64,000 nt of DNA, taken from assembly GCA_030646035.1 (NCBI GenBank), contig JAUSMY010000023.1, positions 62,001 to 126,000 of the forward strand, written 5' to 3'. Under the pieces are notes generated by a model, which was not told the origin of the DNA, did not search any database, and saw only the letters and a program-made list of their open reading frames with translations. Below, piece by piece: positions 9,148 through 18,228 of this stretch. How positions within the stretch are numbered: the stretch's first letter is position 1; every line of letters starts with the position of its first letter. This DNA comes from Thermodesulfovibrionia bacterium (GTDB taxonomy: Bacteria; Nitrospirota; Thermodesulfovibrionia; UBA6902). Made by a program: the position numbers and the translations under genes.

Positions 9148-10423
9148 GGTCTGCCACAGCGATCCGCTTAAAGGTGAGGCCTCCCCTCCTCCTGACAAGT
9201 CCATATCACACCGCGCCGTAATATTTTCTTCTCTTGCCGAGGGCAGGAGTGTTATTGAAAACTTTCTCGCTGCCGAGGATCCGATGCGGACGCTTGAAGC
9301 ATTCAGGCAGATGGGCATAGAGATCGAACAGTCTGCTGACGGAAGGACGGTGACGATTATAGGCAAAGGGCTGCGGGGACTTTCTGAGCCTGTCGGCCCG
9401 ATAGACTGCGGCAATTCCGGCACTACAATGAGGATGATGAGCGGCGTGCTTTCGGGACAGCCATTTTCTTCAACGCTTACAGGCGACAGATATCTTCTTA
9501 AACGCCCGATGCAGAGGGTGATCGGCCCGCTCACAAAGATGGGGGCTGTGATCACTTCTGAATCAGGCGGGCTTCCGCCGCTTCATATTAAAGGCGGGAA
9601 TCTCAGTCCTATAAAATACAATTCTCCTGTTGCCAGCGCGCAGGTCAAATCTGCAATCCTCCTTGCCGGCCTCTACTGTAACGGGATAACCACAGTTGTT
9701 GAGCCGGAGAGGTCCAGAGACCATACAGAAAGGATGCTCAGGGCCGCCGGCGTTGATATTAATGTGCAAGGGCTTGAAGTGAGCATTAAAGGCCCTGCCA
9801 GATTAAACCCTATGGATATAAGGGTGCCTGCTGATTTTTCATCAGCCGCCTTCTTTATCGTTGCCGGCCTGCTTGTGCCAGGGTCAGAGGTATTGATCAA
9901 AGATGTCGGGATAAATCAGACAAGGACCGGATTGCTTGATATTCTAATAATGATGGGGGCATCCATTCAGCTTCTGAACCAGAGGGATATCTCCGGCGAG
10001 CCGGTTGCTGATATATTTGTAAAACACTCAAGCCTCTCAGGTATAGAGACAGGCGGGGAGATGCTTTTAAGGGCTATTGATGAATTCCCGATACTATGTG
10101 TTGTAGCCGCATTGGCAGATGGCACAACAAAGATAACAGGCGCCAAGGAACTCAGGGTAAAGGAGTCGGACAGGATAGCGGCGATGGCTTTGGAACTCGC
10201 GAAGATGGGTGTTAAGGTTGAAGAACTTCCGGACGGCATCATCATCAAAGGAAATGAGAGCCTGAAAGCGGCAAAAGTCCACAGCCATGGGGACCACAGG
10301 ATCGCGATGTCGATGGTCGTTGCAGGGTTTATGGCAAAAGGGGAGACAACGGTTGACGACACAGAATGTATAGATACCTCTTTTCCCGGATTTATGGATA
10401 TGATGAATAGGCTGAGACAATAA
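9134..10423 (+). CDS. aroA: 3-phosphoshikimate 1-carboxyvinyltransferase (EPSP synthase)
   Basis: Joins PEP to shikimate-3-phosphate. I choose TTG 9134 as start (Met-NQIKVCHSDPLKG), giving 429 residues, because family N-termini begin just before the LKGE motif. An ATG at 9068 would add 22 residues read out of frame within tyrA. Motifs: DKSISHRA (a normal PGDKS site altered to PPDKS), GNSGTTMRM, DFSSAAFFIVA, KESDRI and HGDHRIAMS. The family is certain; the start is less so. Last gene of the aromatic operon; a promoter-like sequence follows it. Confidence 0.94.
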   Translation: MNQIKVCHSDPLKGEASPPPDKSISHRAVIFSSLAEGRSVIENFLAAEDPMRTLEAFRQMGIEIEQSADGRTVTIIGKGLRGLSEPVGPIDCGNSGTTMRMMSGVLSGQPFSSTLTGDRYLLKRPMQRVIGPLTKMGAVITSESGGLPPLHIKGGNLSPIKYNSPVASAQVKSAILLAGLYCNGITTVVEPERSRDHTERMLRAAGVDINVQGLEVSIKGPARLNPMDIRVPADFSSAAFFIVAGLLVPGSEVLIKDVGINQTRTGLLDILIMMGASIQLLNQRDISGEPVADIFVKHSSLSGIETGGEMLLRAIDEFPILCVVAALADGTTKITGAKELRVKESDRIAAMALELAKMGVKVEELPDGIIIKGNESLKAAKVHSHGDHRIAMSMVVAGFMAKGETTVDDTECIDTSFPGFMDMMNRLRQ

Positions 10424-10470
10424 GGAAAATTATTTGTTTGCAACCTGTTATGGCTTTATGTATCATATAT

Positions 10471-10499
10471 TTGCTTGCAAAACAAATTAGACATATAAT
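10471..10499 (+). promoter_or_regulatory. Candidate sigma-70 promoter for the DUF948/YtxH pair
   Basis: TTGCTT (10471-10476), 17-bp spacer, perfect TATAAT (10494-10499), 18 bases before ATG 10518. Confidence 0.5.
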
Positions 10500-10517
10500 T
10501 AACAACATGGAGCTATT

Positions 10518-10910
10518 ATGAACGTTGAATTTCTCTTGGGAATTATTGCCGGTTTTCTTTTTTTCCTTCTGCTCTTTTTAATTCCTGCCATATTGCAGAT
10601 CAAAAGGACCGCAAGGGCTGCGGAAGACCTGCTTATTACTACCCGGCAGTCTATTGCCCCGCTTTTAGCAGATCTCCAGCAGACGGTTGAGAGCGTAAAT
10701 CATGTTGTTTTAAAGTTGGATGAATCAATGGGCAACATGCAGAACCTGACAAAAGCCATAGGAGAAACAGGGTCGATAATTTCTGACATCAATGGTTTTG
10801 TGAGAAAGATACAGATGGTGGTTTCATTTACAACGCTGGGTTTCAGTTCCGGCATAAAAACAGCCCTTGGCGTTCTTACGCAGGGGATCATAAAAAAGGG
10901 AGGAAAATAG
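10518..10910 (+). CDS. DUF948 membrane-anchored protein (YtxG-like)
   Basis: 130 residues: one N-terminal membrane helix (FLLGIIAGFLFFLLLFLIPA) followed by a basic turn (KRTARAAEDL) and a long amphipathic helix, the DUF948 layout. The family includes Bacillus YtxG, whose gene also neighbours ytxH. Role unknown; envelope-stress association is known only for the Bacillus pair. GGAG precedes the ATG. One base separates it from the YtxH gene, so the two are surely cotranscribed. Confidence 0.8.
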   Translation: MNVEFLLGIIAGFLFFLLLFLIPAILQIKRTARAAEDLLITTRQSIAPLLADLQQTVESVNHVVLKLDESMGNMQNLTKAIGETGSIISDINGFVRKIQMVVSFTTLGFSSGIKTALGVLTQGIIKKGGK

Positions 10911-10911
10911 A

Positions 10912-11223
10912 ATGAGCGAGGAAAGAGGATATTCAGCAGGCAGTGTTATTCTTGCATTTGTATTGGGCGGCATAGTCGGCGCAGGCGTGGCTTTATTAAC
11001 AGCACCGCAGTCAGGAAGAGAGACAAGGGAGAAGCTTATGGAATTTGCCGATGACGGCAGAAAAAAGGTTTCTGAATACGCAGGGCAGGCAAAAGAAAAA
11101 TTCTCTTCTGCAGTAGACAGCGGGAAGAGTTTTATGGAAGACAAGAAGTCATTGATCGCAAATGCTTACGAGGCCGGCAAAGAAGCTTACAGCAAAGAAA
11201 AAGAGAGACAGACAAAGGGATAA
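10912..11223 (+). CDS. YtxH domain protein
   Basis: 103 residues. A Gly-rich membrane helix near the N-terminus (VILAFVLGGIVGAGVALLTAP) ends in the characteristic TAPQSGRETREKL of YtxH proteins, followed by a Lys/Glu/Ala-rich helical tail of LEA-like character (YAGQAKEKFSSAVDSGKSF). It forms a two-gene unit with the DUF948 protein. Function unknown; some YtxH homologues are stress induced. Confidence 0.8.
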   Translation: MSEERGYSAGSVILAFVLGGIVGAGVALLTAPQSGRETREKLMEFADDGRKKVSEYAGQAKEKFSSAVDSGKSFMEDKKSLIANAYEAGKEAYSKEKERQTKG

Positions 11224-11235
11224 ATTGTTATAGAT

Positions 11236-11263
11236 GGGTAGTCCCGTTGTATCGGGACTACCC
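11236..11263. repeat. Perfect 11-bp inverted repeat
   Basis: GGGTAGTCCCG, loop TTGTAT, CGGGACTACCC, 12 bases after the YtxH stop. No T-run follows on either strand, so it may be a REP-type palindrome or a weak terminator. The rest of the 217-base gap to cmk holds only a promoter candidate. Confidence 0.7.
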
Positions 11264-11332
11264 GAATTACAAAGCTGTCAAAGCTCCAGGCAACACATGC
11301 CTCAAAGGAATCCGCGCATTAAAATATTTTTT

Positions 11333-11362
11333 TTGATTTAAACCTCCTGAATTAGATATATT
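11333..11362 (+). promoter_or_regulatory. Candidate promoter of cmk
   Basis: TTGATT (11333-11338), 18-bp spacer, TATATT (11357-11362), about 80 bases before the cmk ATG. Confidence 0.35.
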
Positions 11363-11440
11363 ATTTAGGTTTTTTTGATTCTCACCGTATGGTCTGCTTT
11401 ATGGAAGCAGCATATTTTTCTGTATATTACTGAATCGATA

Positions 11441-12088
11441 ATGAAGAATGTAATAACTATAGACGGGCCTTCAGGCTCAGGCAAGGGCACTATATCAAAG
11501 ATGCTTGCCGAACGTCTCGGCTACAGCTACCTTGATACCGGCGCTCTTTACAGGGCGGTAGCGTGGAAGGTGAGGCATGACAGCGCTGACCCTGATGATG
11601 ATGGGTCGCTGAAAAAGATACTTGATGAGATAGAGATCACATTCAACGGGCAAAAGGTTCTTGTCGGAGGCCGGGATATTACAGCCGAAATAAGGACAGC
11701 TGAAATAGGGGAGCTCAGTTCAAAGGTTTCAGCAATTCCCATGGTAAGGGAGGGCCTGTTCTCCATACAGAGAGAGATGGGCCTTAAGGGTAAGATCGTT
11801 ATCGAAGGCAGAGATGCCGGCACAGCCATCTTTCCTGAATCTGAGAATAAATTTTATCTTGACGCAAGCCTGCAGGAGAGGGCAAGGAGAAGGTTTGAGG
11901 AACTGAAGGCCAAAGACCCTGAGATCACTCTTGATAAGACGATTGAAGACATAAAAAAAAGAGACCACAGAGATTCTACAAGAGAGAGATCTCCATTGAC
12001 CAGAACCGCTGATATGGTTTATATAGATTCAACATACCTGAGTAAAGAAGAGGTTGTAAAAGAGATCATAAGGGTATTGAAAGTTTAA
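11441..12088 (+). CDS. cmk: Cytidylate kinase
   Basis: Phosphorylates CMP and dCMP. I start at ATG 11441 (MKNVITIDGPSGSGKG); the ATG-like extension to 11375 is not conserved. P-loop GPSGSGKGT, CMP-binding YLDTGALYRA, GRDAGTAIFP (usually GRDIGT) and the lid/Arg region HRDSTRERSPLTR are all present over 215 residues. It opens the common bacterial cluster cmk-plsC-ispH-rpsA-sppA-ihfB, linking precursor supply, membrane lipid and translation genes. Confidence 0.95.
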   Translation: MKNVITIDGPSGSGKGTISKMLAERLGYSYLDTGALYRAVAWKVRHDSADPDDDGSLKKILDEIEITFNGQKVLVGGRDITAEIRTAEIGELSSKVSAIPMVREGLFSIQREMGLKGKIVIEGRDAGTAIFPESENKFYLDASLQERARRRFEELKAKDPEITLDKTIEDIKKRDHRDSTRERSPLTRTADMVYIDSTYLSKEEVVKEIIRVLKV

Positions 12089-12113
12089 GCGCTGAACACG
12101 GTATATTGTTGAA

Positions 12114-12145
12114 TTGATTAATATTTTTTCTAAATACTATATAAT
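12114..12145 (+). promoter_or_regulatory. Candidate internal promoter before plsC
   Basis: TTGATT (12114-12119) with overlapping -10 choices TATATA (12138-12143, 18-bp spacer) and TATAAT (12140-12145, 20-bp spacer). Confidence 0.35.
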
Positions 12146-12192
12146 AATGTTCCTTATTTCATTAGATCTTACAGGAGAAGCATAACCATATA

Positions 12193-12843
12193 TTGCAGAG
12201 CAGAAGGCTGATATCTGATTTTTTCTATGGATTTTTCTCACTGATCATAAGAGCAATATTACGTATTAACGGCGGGCTTGAAGTCATAGGCAGAGAGAAC
12301 ATACCGCTTGAAGGCGGTGTTATAATAGCCGCCAACCATGTCAGTTATCTGGATCCTCCTTTAATAGGTTCAGTGCTTCCAAGAAGAGGCACCTTTATTG
12401 CCATGAAGGAGCTTTTTGACATGCCTGTGCTTGGTTGGGTCATAAGTCATTATGCATTTCCTGTTGAAGAGGGCGGCACACAGCCTTCTGTCATTAAGAA
12501 GACGATCAGCAGGCTCAGGGCGGGTGAACTTATAACCATCTTTCCTGAAGGACAGAGGAGCATAACAGGTGAGCTTCTGAAGGCGAAACGCGGGATAGGC
12601 ATGCTGGCTGCTCTTAGCAACGCGCCTGTTGTACCTGCCCTCATAATAGGGGCAAACTATGCGCTTCCATTTGATGCAAAGTGGCTGAGGCGCGCCAGGA
12701 TAAAAGTAATCTTCGGCAGTCCTGTTTATCCTGTTATGGATGAGGATGCTGAAAATAAAAATGAAGGATATGAAAAAATAAGCATCCAGGTGATGTCATC
12801 TATACGAGAGATCAAAGAGAGATATGGAGATAATAGTAGCTAA
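12193..12843 (+). CDS. plsC: 1-acyl-sn-glycerol-3-phosphate acyltransferase
   Basis: Membrane-associated acyltransferase forming phosphatidic acid. 216 residues from TTG 12193, with no in-frame ATG before the conserved region and a distant GGAG. The catalytic HX4D motif is NHVSYLDPP. Substrate-binding blocks FIAMKELF and FPEGQRS (the canonical P-E-G-x-R-S) follow, then PVVPALIIGA. Its last 20 bases overlap ispH, indicating translational coupling. Acyl-chain and lysophospholipid preference cannot be read. Confidence 0.9.
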   Translation: MQSRRLISDFFYGFFSLIIRAILRINGGLEVIGRENIPLEGGVIIAANHVSYLDPPLIGSVLPRRGTFIAMKELFDMPVLGWVISHYAFPVEEGGTQPSVIKKTISRLRAGELITIFPEGQRSITGELLKAKRGIGMLAALSNAPVVPALIIGANYALPFDAKWLRRARIKVIFGSPVYPVMDEDAENKNEGYEKISIQVMSSIREIKERYGDNSS

Positions 12844-13663
12844 AAAAGCGGGATTCTGTTTCGGGGTCAGGCGCGCTGTAGATACTACTTTTAAGCTTGC
12901 TGAAGAGGGGAAGGAAGGGATATTTACCTTTGGCCCGCTTATCCACAATCCTCAGGTTGTAGATAAACTGAAGAAGGAAGGTGTTTCACAGACTGACGAC
13001 ATCGGCTCCCGTGACATTAAAACACTTATCATAAGGACACACGGAGTTTCGCCGGAAATATATACCATAGCCAAACGGGTCGGTTACAAGCTTATTGACG
13101 CTACATGCCCTTTTGTAAAAAAGGCCCAGCGTTATGCAAAGACATTGAGTGAAGAAGGATATCAGGTACTGATAATAGGCGACAGGGAACATCCTGAGGT
13201 TCAGGGGCTGATAGGTTTTGCCGGTGATGACGTTGTCACTGTCAGCAGAGATGAGCCCATGCCTCTGATAAAGAAGAAGGTCGGGATAATTGTTCAGACA
13301 ACTCAGCCGTTTGAAGTATTCAGGGATATTGTTGACAAGGTCATAAGCACGGCAATGGAGCTGAAAATATATAATACAATATGCGATTATACCGCCCGCA
13401 GGGTTGAAGAAACAAAAGAGTTGTCGAGAAAGGTTAATATTATGATAGTTGTCGGGGGGAAGAACAGCGCAAACACAACACAGCTTGTGAATATCTCAAA
13501 ACAGGGTTGTGAAAATGTGTATCATATTGAAACGTCTGAAGAACTTGATAAAGAGTGGTTCACCGGCGTAGAAAAGGCCGGAATTACAGGGGGGGCTTCT
13601 ACTCCGCAGTGGATCATTGATGATGTTGTAAAAAAAATAAAAGAAATATCTTCCGGGAGGTAA
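12824..13663 (+). CDS. ispH: 4-hydroxy-3-methylbut-2-enyl diphosphate reductase
   Basis: Last step of the MEP isoprenoid pathway, an iron-sulfur reductase producing IPP and DMAPP. 279 residues. The three cluster cysteines are seen in KKAGFCFGVRRAVD, DATCPFVKKAQ and NTICDYTARR. Substrate-binding His residues lie in FGPLIHNPQVV, RTHGVSP and DREHPEVQG, and the catalytic TTQP loop is present. The last Cys motif reads TARRVEET where many homologues have TxxRQ. It lies between plsC and rpsA, a neighbourhood shared with Clostridia, where ispH and rpsA are even fused. Confidence 0.96.
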   Translation: MEIIVAKKAGFCFGVRRAVDTTFKLAEEGKEGIFTFGPLIHNPQVVDKLKKEGVSQTDDIGSRDIKTLIIRTHGVSPEIYTIAKRVGYKLIDATCPFVKKAQRYAKTLSEEGYQVLIIGDREHPEVQGLIGFAGDDVVTVSRDEPMPLIKKKVGIIVQTTQPFEVFRDIVDKVISTAMELKIYNTICDYTARRVEETKELSRKVNIMIVVGGKNSANTTQLVNISKQGCENVYHIETSEELDKEWFTGVEKAGITGGASTPQWIIDDVVKKIKEISSGR

Positions 13664-13677
13664 TATAATACACAGCT

Positions 13678-15255
13678 ATGGAAATACAAAATGATAATTT
13701 CGAAAAACTTTATGCCGACACATTTAATAATCTGCATGAAGGCTCAATTGTAAGGGGCAAAGTTCTGCAGATCAAGGCTGACGGCGTAATAGTTGATGTG
13801 GGATACAAGCGGGAAGGGTTTATCCCGATCGGTGAGCTTCTGGATGATGAATACAAAAGCCTTGTGGCAGAGGATGAGATTGACGTCCATGTTACCGGCC
13901 TTCATGACAAACAGGGCTTTATCAAGTTATCCCGGCAGAAGGCTGCTGCGGAAAAGACATGGTCAAATCTTGAAGACGCGCTTAACAACGGGACTCAGGT
14001 GAATGGCAAGATCACGGGCAAGGTTAAAGGCGGGATGACAGTCAGCATAGGAGGGGTAATGGCATTTCTCCCCGGCTCCCAGATAGACCTGAAGGTAATA
14101 AGAGATACAGACGCCCTTATCGGCCAGACACTGGCATTCAGGGTCATCAAGCTGGATCAGAAGACCTCTAATGTGATCATATCAAGGCGCGTTATCCTCG
14201 AGGAGGAGCGCAACAAACAGAAGGATGTTACGCTTGTTAATATAAAAGAAGGCGCTGTGATGAAAGGGACTGTTAAGAACCTGACTGACTATGGTGCTTT
14301 TATAGACCTTGGCGGGATAGACGGACTTCTTCATATATCAGATATGTCCTGGGGCAGGATCAGCCACCCGAGCGAACTCTTCAGCGTGGATGATGAAATT
14401 GATGTTGTTGTGCTCAGTTTTGACCCTGAGAAAGAGAAGGTGACCCTTGGCTATAAACAGAGAAAAGCTGACCCATGGATGTCTGTTGAAGCAAAATACC
14501 CGCTCGGTGCAAAGGTCTCAGGCAAGGTGATAGGCATTACAGATTACGGCGTATTTATAGAGCTTGAGGAAGGGGTCGAGGGCCTTGTGCATGTTAGTGA
14601 GATAGACTGGCTTGAGAAGGTCAAAAAACCATCCAAGTATTTCTCAATAGGCGAGATCGTAGAGACATCCGTGCTTTCGGTCAACAGCAGCGACAAGAAG
14701 ATATCACTCAGCATAAAGCAGCTTAAGGCAAATCCCTGGGACCTTGTAAAAGAGAAATATACTGTCGGACAGCAGGTAAAAGGGACCGTAAAGAGCTTCA
14801 CTGACTTCGGCGCATTTATCGGCCTGGATGAGGGCGTTGACGCGCTGCTTCATATCTCGGATCTTTCCTGGGTCAAGCATATCAGGCACCCGTCCGATGT
14901 TCTGGAGAAAGGTCAGGAGATAGAGGTTGCAATAATAGAGGTAGATGCTGACAAGAGAAGGATATCTGTCGGCTTAAAGAGCCTGACGCCGGATCCTTGG
15001 ATAACTGAGATACCGAACAAGTACGGGCTTGGCGATCCTGTAACAGGCAAGGTTACAAATGTCGCTGATTTTGGGGTTTTTGTTGAACTTAAAGAAGGTG
15101 TCGAGGCGCTGCTGCATATATCCGAGATCGATAAAAAGCCCAGTGAAAAGACAGAGGATATCTTTAAGCCGGGCGATGAACTGACAGCGCGGATAATTCA
15201 TATTGATCTGGATAACAGAAAGATCGGTCTCAGCACCAAGACTATGGCAGGCTAA
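13678..15255 (+). CDS. rpsA: 30S ribosomal protein S1
   Basis: mRNA-binding protein bS1. 525 residues containing six S1/OB repeats, whose starts read EGSIVRGKVLQI, NGTQVNGKITGK, EGAVMKGTVKNL, LGAKVSGKVIGI, VGQQVKGTVKSF and LGDPVTGKVTNV. Repeats 3-6 carry the typical YGAF/FGVF and LLHISDMSW-like ends that bind RNA; repeats 1-2 are divergent as in E. coli, where they anchor the protein to the ribosome. It follows ispH by 14 bases and precedes sppA by 5. Confidence 0.96.
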   Translation: MEIQNDNFEKLYADTFNNLHEGSIVRGKVLQIKADGVIVDVGYKREGFIPIGELLDDEYKSLVAEDEIDVHVTGLHDKQGFIKLSRQKAAAEKTWSNLEDALNNGTQVNGKITGKVKGGMTVSIGGVMAFLPGSQIDLKVIRDTDALIGQTLAFRVIKLDQKTSNVIISRRVILEEERNKQKDVTLVNIKEGAVMKGTVKNLTDYGAFIDLGGIDGLLHISDMSWGRISHPSELFSVDDEIDVVVLSFDPEKEKVTLGYKQRKADPWMSVEAKYPLGAKVSGKVIGITDYGVFIELEEGVEGLVHVSEIDWLEKVKKPSKYFSIGEIVETSVLSVNSSDKKISLSIKQLKANPWDLVKEKYTVGQQVKGTVKSFTDFGAFIGLDEGVDALLHISDLSWVKHIRHPSDVLEKGQEIEVAIIEVDADKRRISVGLKSLTPDPWITEIPNKYGLGDPVTGKVTNVADFGVFVELKEGVEALLHISEIDKKPSEKTEDIFKPGDELTARIIHIDLDNRKIGLSTKTMAG

Positions 15256-15260
15256 GTTTC

Positions 15261-16109
15261 ATGAAGAAGATACTCATTTTTTTCATAATCATAACCGCGA
15301 TAATTGTAATTATCAGCCTTTTCACTGCCATCACAGGCAAGGTCCCTCTCGGGGATAAGGTCGCGGTTGTCCGGGTTGAGGGCGTGATAATAGATTCAAA
15401 AAGTGTTATAGAAGAGCTCAAGGATTATTCTTCCGACAGCTCGGTCAAGGCCATCGTCCTGAGGGTGGACAGCCCGGGCGGCGGAGTAGCACCTTCTCAG
15501 GAGATATATGATGAGGTGGTCAAGGCCAAGGCTAATAAGAAGATCGTGGTCTCAATGGGTTCTGTTGCCGCTTCCGGGGGATATTATATCTCTTGCCCTG
15601 CTGACAAGATCGTTGCCAATGCAGGAACGCTTACAGGTTCTATGGGTGTGATCATGGAGATCCCCAACATAGAGGGGCTGATGCAGAAGATCGGCATTCA
15701 GAATCAGATCGTAAAAAGCGGAGAGCATAAAGACATAGCATCAATATTTAAAACCATGAGCCCTGATGAGCGGAAGCTGCTTCAGGTCGTGCTTGATGAT
15801 GTGCATGAACAGTTTATTGAGGCTGTCTCAAAAGGCAGAGGCTTAAGCATTGACGAGGTCAAACTCCTTGCCGACGGGCGTATCTTTACCGGAAGGATGG
15901 CAAAAGGGGTCGGGCTGGTAGATGAACTCGGCAATCTTGATATGGCGATAAAGCTGGCTGCCAAGCTGAGCGGGATCGAGGGTGAGCCGGAGGTAGTTGA
16001 GAAGGAAGAGGATACCGGATTTTTCGGTTTTTTAAGGAGTTCATTCACTAAAAATTTCTTGATAAATTCCATGCCGGGAATAAAACTGCAATACATGCTT
16101 TCGCCATAA
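15261..16109 (+). CDS. sppA: Signal peptide peptidase SppA, short form
   Basis: Membrane-bound serine protease (S49) that degrades cleaved signal peptides. 282 residues, so the short single-domain type. An N-terminal membrane helix (ILIFFIIITAIIVIISLF) leads into VRVEGVI, the VDSPGGGVAPSQEI oxyanion region, the nucleophile Ser in SVAASGGYYIS (about residue 104), TGSMGVIM, and the general-base Lys region around KSGEHKD. Its position after rpsA in this cluster is common in Nitrospirota and Deltaproteobacteria. Confidence 0.93.
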   Translation: MKKILIFFIIITAIIVIISLFTAITGKVPLGDKVAVVRVEGVIIDSKSVIEELKDYSSDSSVKAIVLRVDSPGGGVAPSQEIYDEVVKAKANKKIVVSMGSVAASGGYYISCPADKIVANAGTLTGSMGVIMEIPNIEGLMQKIGIQNQIVKSGEHKDIASIFKTMSPDERKLLQVVLDDVHEQFIEAVSKGRGLSIDEVKLLADGRIFTGRMAKGVGLVDELGNLDMAIKLAAKLSGIEGEPEVVEKEEDTGFFGFLRSSFTKNFLINSMPGIKLQYMLSP

Positions 16110-16205
16110 AAAAATATTGCATATCCTGTTGTTATGTTGTACATTTAAAACGGTAATAATTGATTTATTAGTTTATAATTTCAGAATAATTTATCGGAGG
16201 CCGGT

Positions 16206-16490
16206 ATGACTAAATCTGTTCTTATTGAGAAGATAGCTGAAAAAGTTGAAGGGCTTACAAGAAAGCAGACTGAGGTTGTGGTCGAGACGATCTTTGACAG
16301 CATCAAAGACGCTTTGGCGCATGGTGACAAGGTTGAGATAAGAGGTTTCGGCAACTTCAGGCTCAGAAGTAGAAATGCCCGCAAGGCCAGAAACCCCAAG
16401 ACAGGAGACTCGGTTGAGGTTGCCCCAAAAAAAGTCCCTTACTTTAAGGTCGGCAAGGAACTCAGGGAGATGGCGACAAAAGACATTTAG
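16206..16490 (+). CDS. ihfB: Integration host factor beta-like / HU-family DNA-binding protein
   Basis: 94-residue nucleoid protein that bends DNA. It matches IhfB more than IhfA or HU at both ends: MTKSVLIEKIAEK, VEIRGFGNFRLR, ARNPKTGDSVEV and VPYFKVGKELRE. The DNA-intercalating proline in the RNPKTG arm is present. The order rpsA then ihfB is the same as in E. coli, although sppA intervenes here. GGAGG lies 6 bases before the ATG. A TATAAT at 16174-16179 hints at its own promoter, and a strong terminator follows. Confidence 0.9.
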   Translation: MTKSVLIEKIAEKVEGLTRKQTEVVVETIFDSIKDALAHGDKVEIRGFGNFRLRSRNARKARNPKTGDSVEVAPKKVPYFKVGKELREMATKDI

Positions 16491-16525
16491 TCCTTTTCAG
16501 CGTAATAAAAATCAGCTTTCACTCC

Positions 16526-16562
16526 GAAGGTTTCAGACATCTTGTTTGAAACCTTCTTTTTT
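16526..16562 (+). terminator. Rho-independent terminator after ihfB
   Basis: GAAGGTTTCA (16526-16535), 11-base loop, TGAAACCTTC (16547-16556) followed at once by six T. It closes the cmk-ihfB cluster. Confidence 0.9.
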
Positions 16563-16646
16563 GTTCTCCCCTAATATACTTATATATATCCCTCTATATG
16601 TGTTATTATTTATGGATTTTTTGTGCAATCTATTCATTGAAAATGT

Positions 16647-18182
16647 ATGCAAAATAAGAAAGGCAAAGTATATATAGTCGGCGCCGGGCCCGGTGATATA
16701 GGGCTCTTCACGGTCAAGGGATTAAGCTGCCTTCAGAAGGCGGAGGTGGTGGTCTATGACTTCCATCTTAACTCCCAGATACTGAACTATATAAAGCATG
16801 ACGCTGAGTTGATTTATGCCGGCAAGCGCGGCGGGCAGCATGCTATGGTGCAGGAAGATATCAACCGGGTCCTTGTTGAAAAGGGCAAAGAGGGCAAGAT
16901 CGTCTGCCGTCTCAAAGGAGGCGACCCGTTCGTCTTTGGAAGGGGGGGCGAAGAGGCAGAGGCTCTTTTTGATAACGGCATCAAGTTCGAGGTTGTGCCG
17001 GGGGTAAGTTCCGCTGTAGCGGCTCCTGCATATGCCGGTATCCCTCTTACGCACAGATCATATGCGTCTTCGCTTGCAATAGTTCCCGGGTATGAGGACC
17101 TTACAAAAGGGGAGAGCTCTATCGATTGGTCGAGGCTTGCCACCGGTATCGACACCATAGTCTTTTTGATGGCTGTAAAGAATATCGATATGGTATGCCA
17201 GCGGCTTATTGAGAACGGCAGAAAGCCTGAGACGCCTGTCGCAGTGATCAGGTGGGGTACAAGGGCTGACCAGAAGACGATTGTGGGCAGCCTTCAGAAC
17301 ATCGTCAGCCTGATCAGGGAGAAGGAGATAAGGCCGCCTGCTGTCATGGTGGTGGGGGATGTGGTCAAGCTGAGGGAGAAGCTCAAGTGGTATGAGGAGA
17401 AACCCATGTTCGGCCAGAGAGTGCTTGTTACCAGAGAGCATGCAGAGGGCTTTGAACAACTTGAGGATATGGGCGCGGAACTGATCGCGTTCCATACTAT
17501 CAAAATTGTCCCGCCTGAAGACTGGACAGAGCTTGATAAAGCAATAGACAAATTAGAGACTTATAACTGGCTCGTGCTGACAAGCGCGAACGGGGTGAAG
17601 TTCTTTTTCAAAAGGCTTTTTGAGAAGAGGGATATCAGGGATCTCAAGGGTATCAGGGTATGCGCGGTCGGGACAAAGACCGCAGCTGCGATACAGGAGT
17701 ATGGGGTAAAGGTTGATATGGTGCCTGAGGAGTTTAATGCAGAGGGGCTTATATCCGCTTTCATATCAACATCACAGGTTAATAATCCTGACCTGTTAAA
17801 GGGCATGAGATTTCTTCTGCCAAGGGCTGAAACAGCAAGGGATGTATTTCCAAAAAAGGTCATTGAGATGGGCGGTGAGATCGATGTTGTCACTGCTTAC
17901 AGAGCGGTTAAGCCTGAGATACACGGCAAAAGGCTCAAGAGGTTTTTGAAAGAGGGTAAGATAACTGTCGCGACATTTACCAGCGCTGCTACTTTTAACA
18001 ATTTCATGGATATGGTTGGAGACGATGCCGAATCGCTTCTGGATGGCGTGGCTATCGCTGTCATCGGGCCTGTGACCGCGAGGGCGGTTGAAAAGGCAGG
18101 ATTGAAGGTCAGCATAATGCCTAAAGAGGCGACTGTTGAAGCGATGGTTAATGAGATTATCAAATGGGCATCGGAAAGATAG
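16647..18182 (+). CDS. cobA-hemD: Uroporphyrinogen-III C-methyltransferase / uroporphyrinogen-III synthase fusion
   Basis: Two tetrapyrrole enzymes in one 511-residue chain. Residues about 1-245 form the SAM-dependent methyltransferase (VYIVGAGPGDIGLFTVKG, CRLKGGDPFVFGRGGEE, VVPGVSSAVAAPAYAGIPLTHR) that makes precorrin-2. Residues about 255-511 form HemD (VLVTREHAEGFEQL, LTSANGVKFFF, TFTSAATFNNF), which closes uroporphyrinogen III. Fusion lets the product pass toward siroheme or cobalamin; such fusions are known in several phyla. hemB is also in this window (29.4-30.4 kb) but far away. The start follows no clear Shine-Dalgarno. Confidence 0.93.
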   Translation: MQNKKGKVYIVGAGPGDIGLFTVKGLSCLQKAEVVVYDFHLNSQILNYIKHDAELIYAGKRGGQHAMVQEDINRVLVEKGKEGKIVCRLKGGDPFVFGRGGEEAEALFDNGIKFEVVPGVSSAVAAPAYAGIPLTHRSYASSLAIVPGYEDLTKGESSIDWSRLATGIDTIVFLMAVKNIDMVCQRLIENGRKPETPVAVIRWGTRADQKTIVGSLQNIVSLIREKEIRPPAVMVVGDVVKLREKLKWYEEKPMFGQRVLVTREHAEGFEQLEDMGAELIAFHTIKIVPPEDWTELDKAIDKLETYNWLVLTSANGVKFFFKRLFEKRDIRDLKGIRVCAVGTKTAAAIQEYGVKVDMVPEEFNAEGLISAFISTSQVNNPDLLKGMRFLLPRAETARDVFPKKVIEMGGEIDVVTAYRAVKPEIHGKRLKRFLKEGKITVATFTSAATFNNFMDMVGDDAESLLDGVAIAVIGPVTARAVEKAGLKVSIMPKEATVEAMVNEIIKWASER

Positions 18183-18228
18183 CTGTATCTGAGCTCTGAA
18201 ATATTTATATATTGTAAAGACACGTGAA

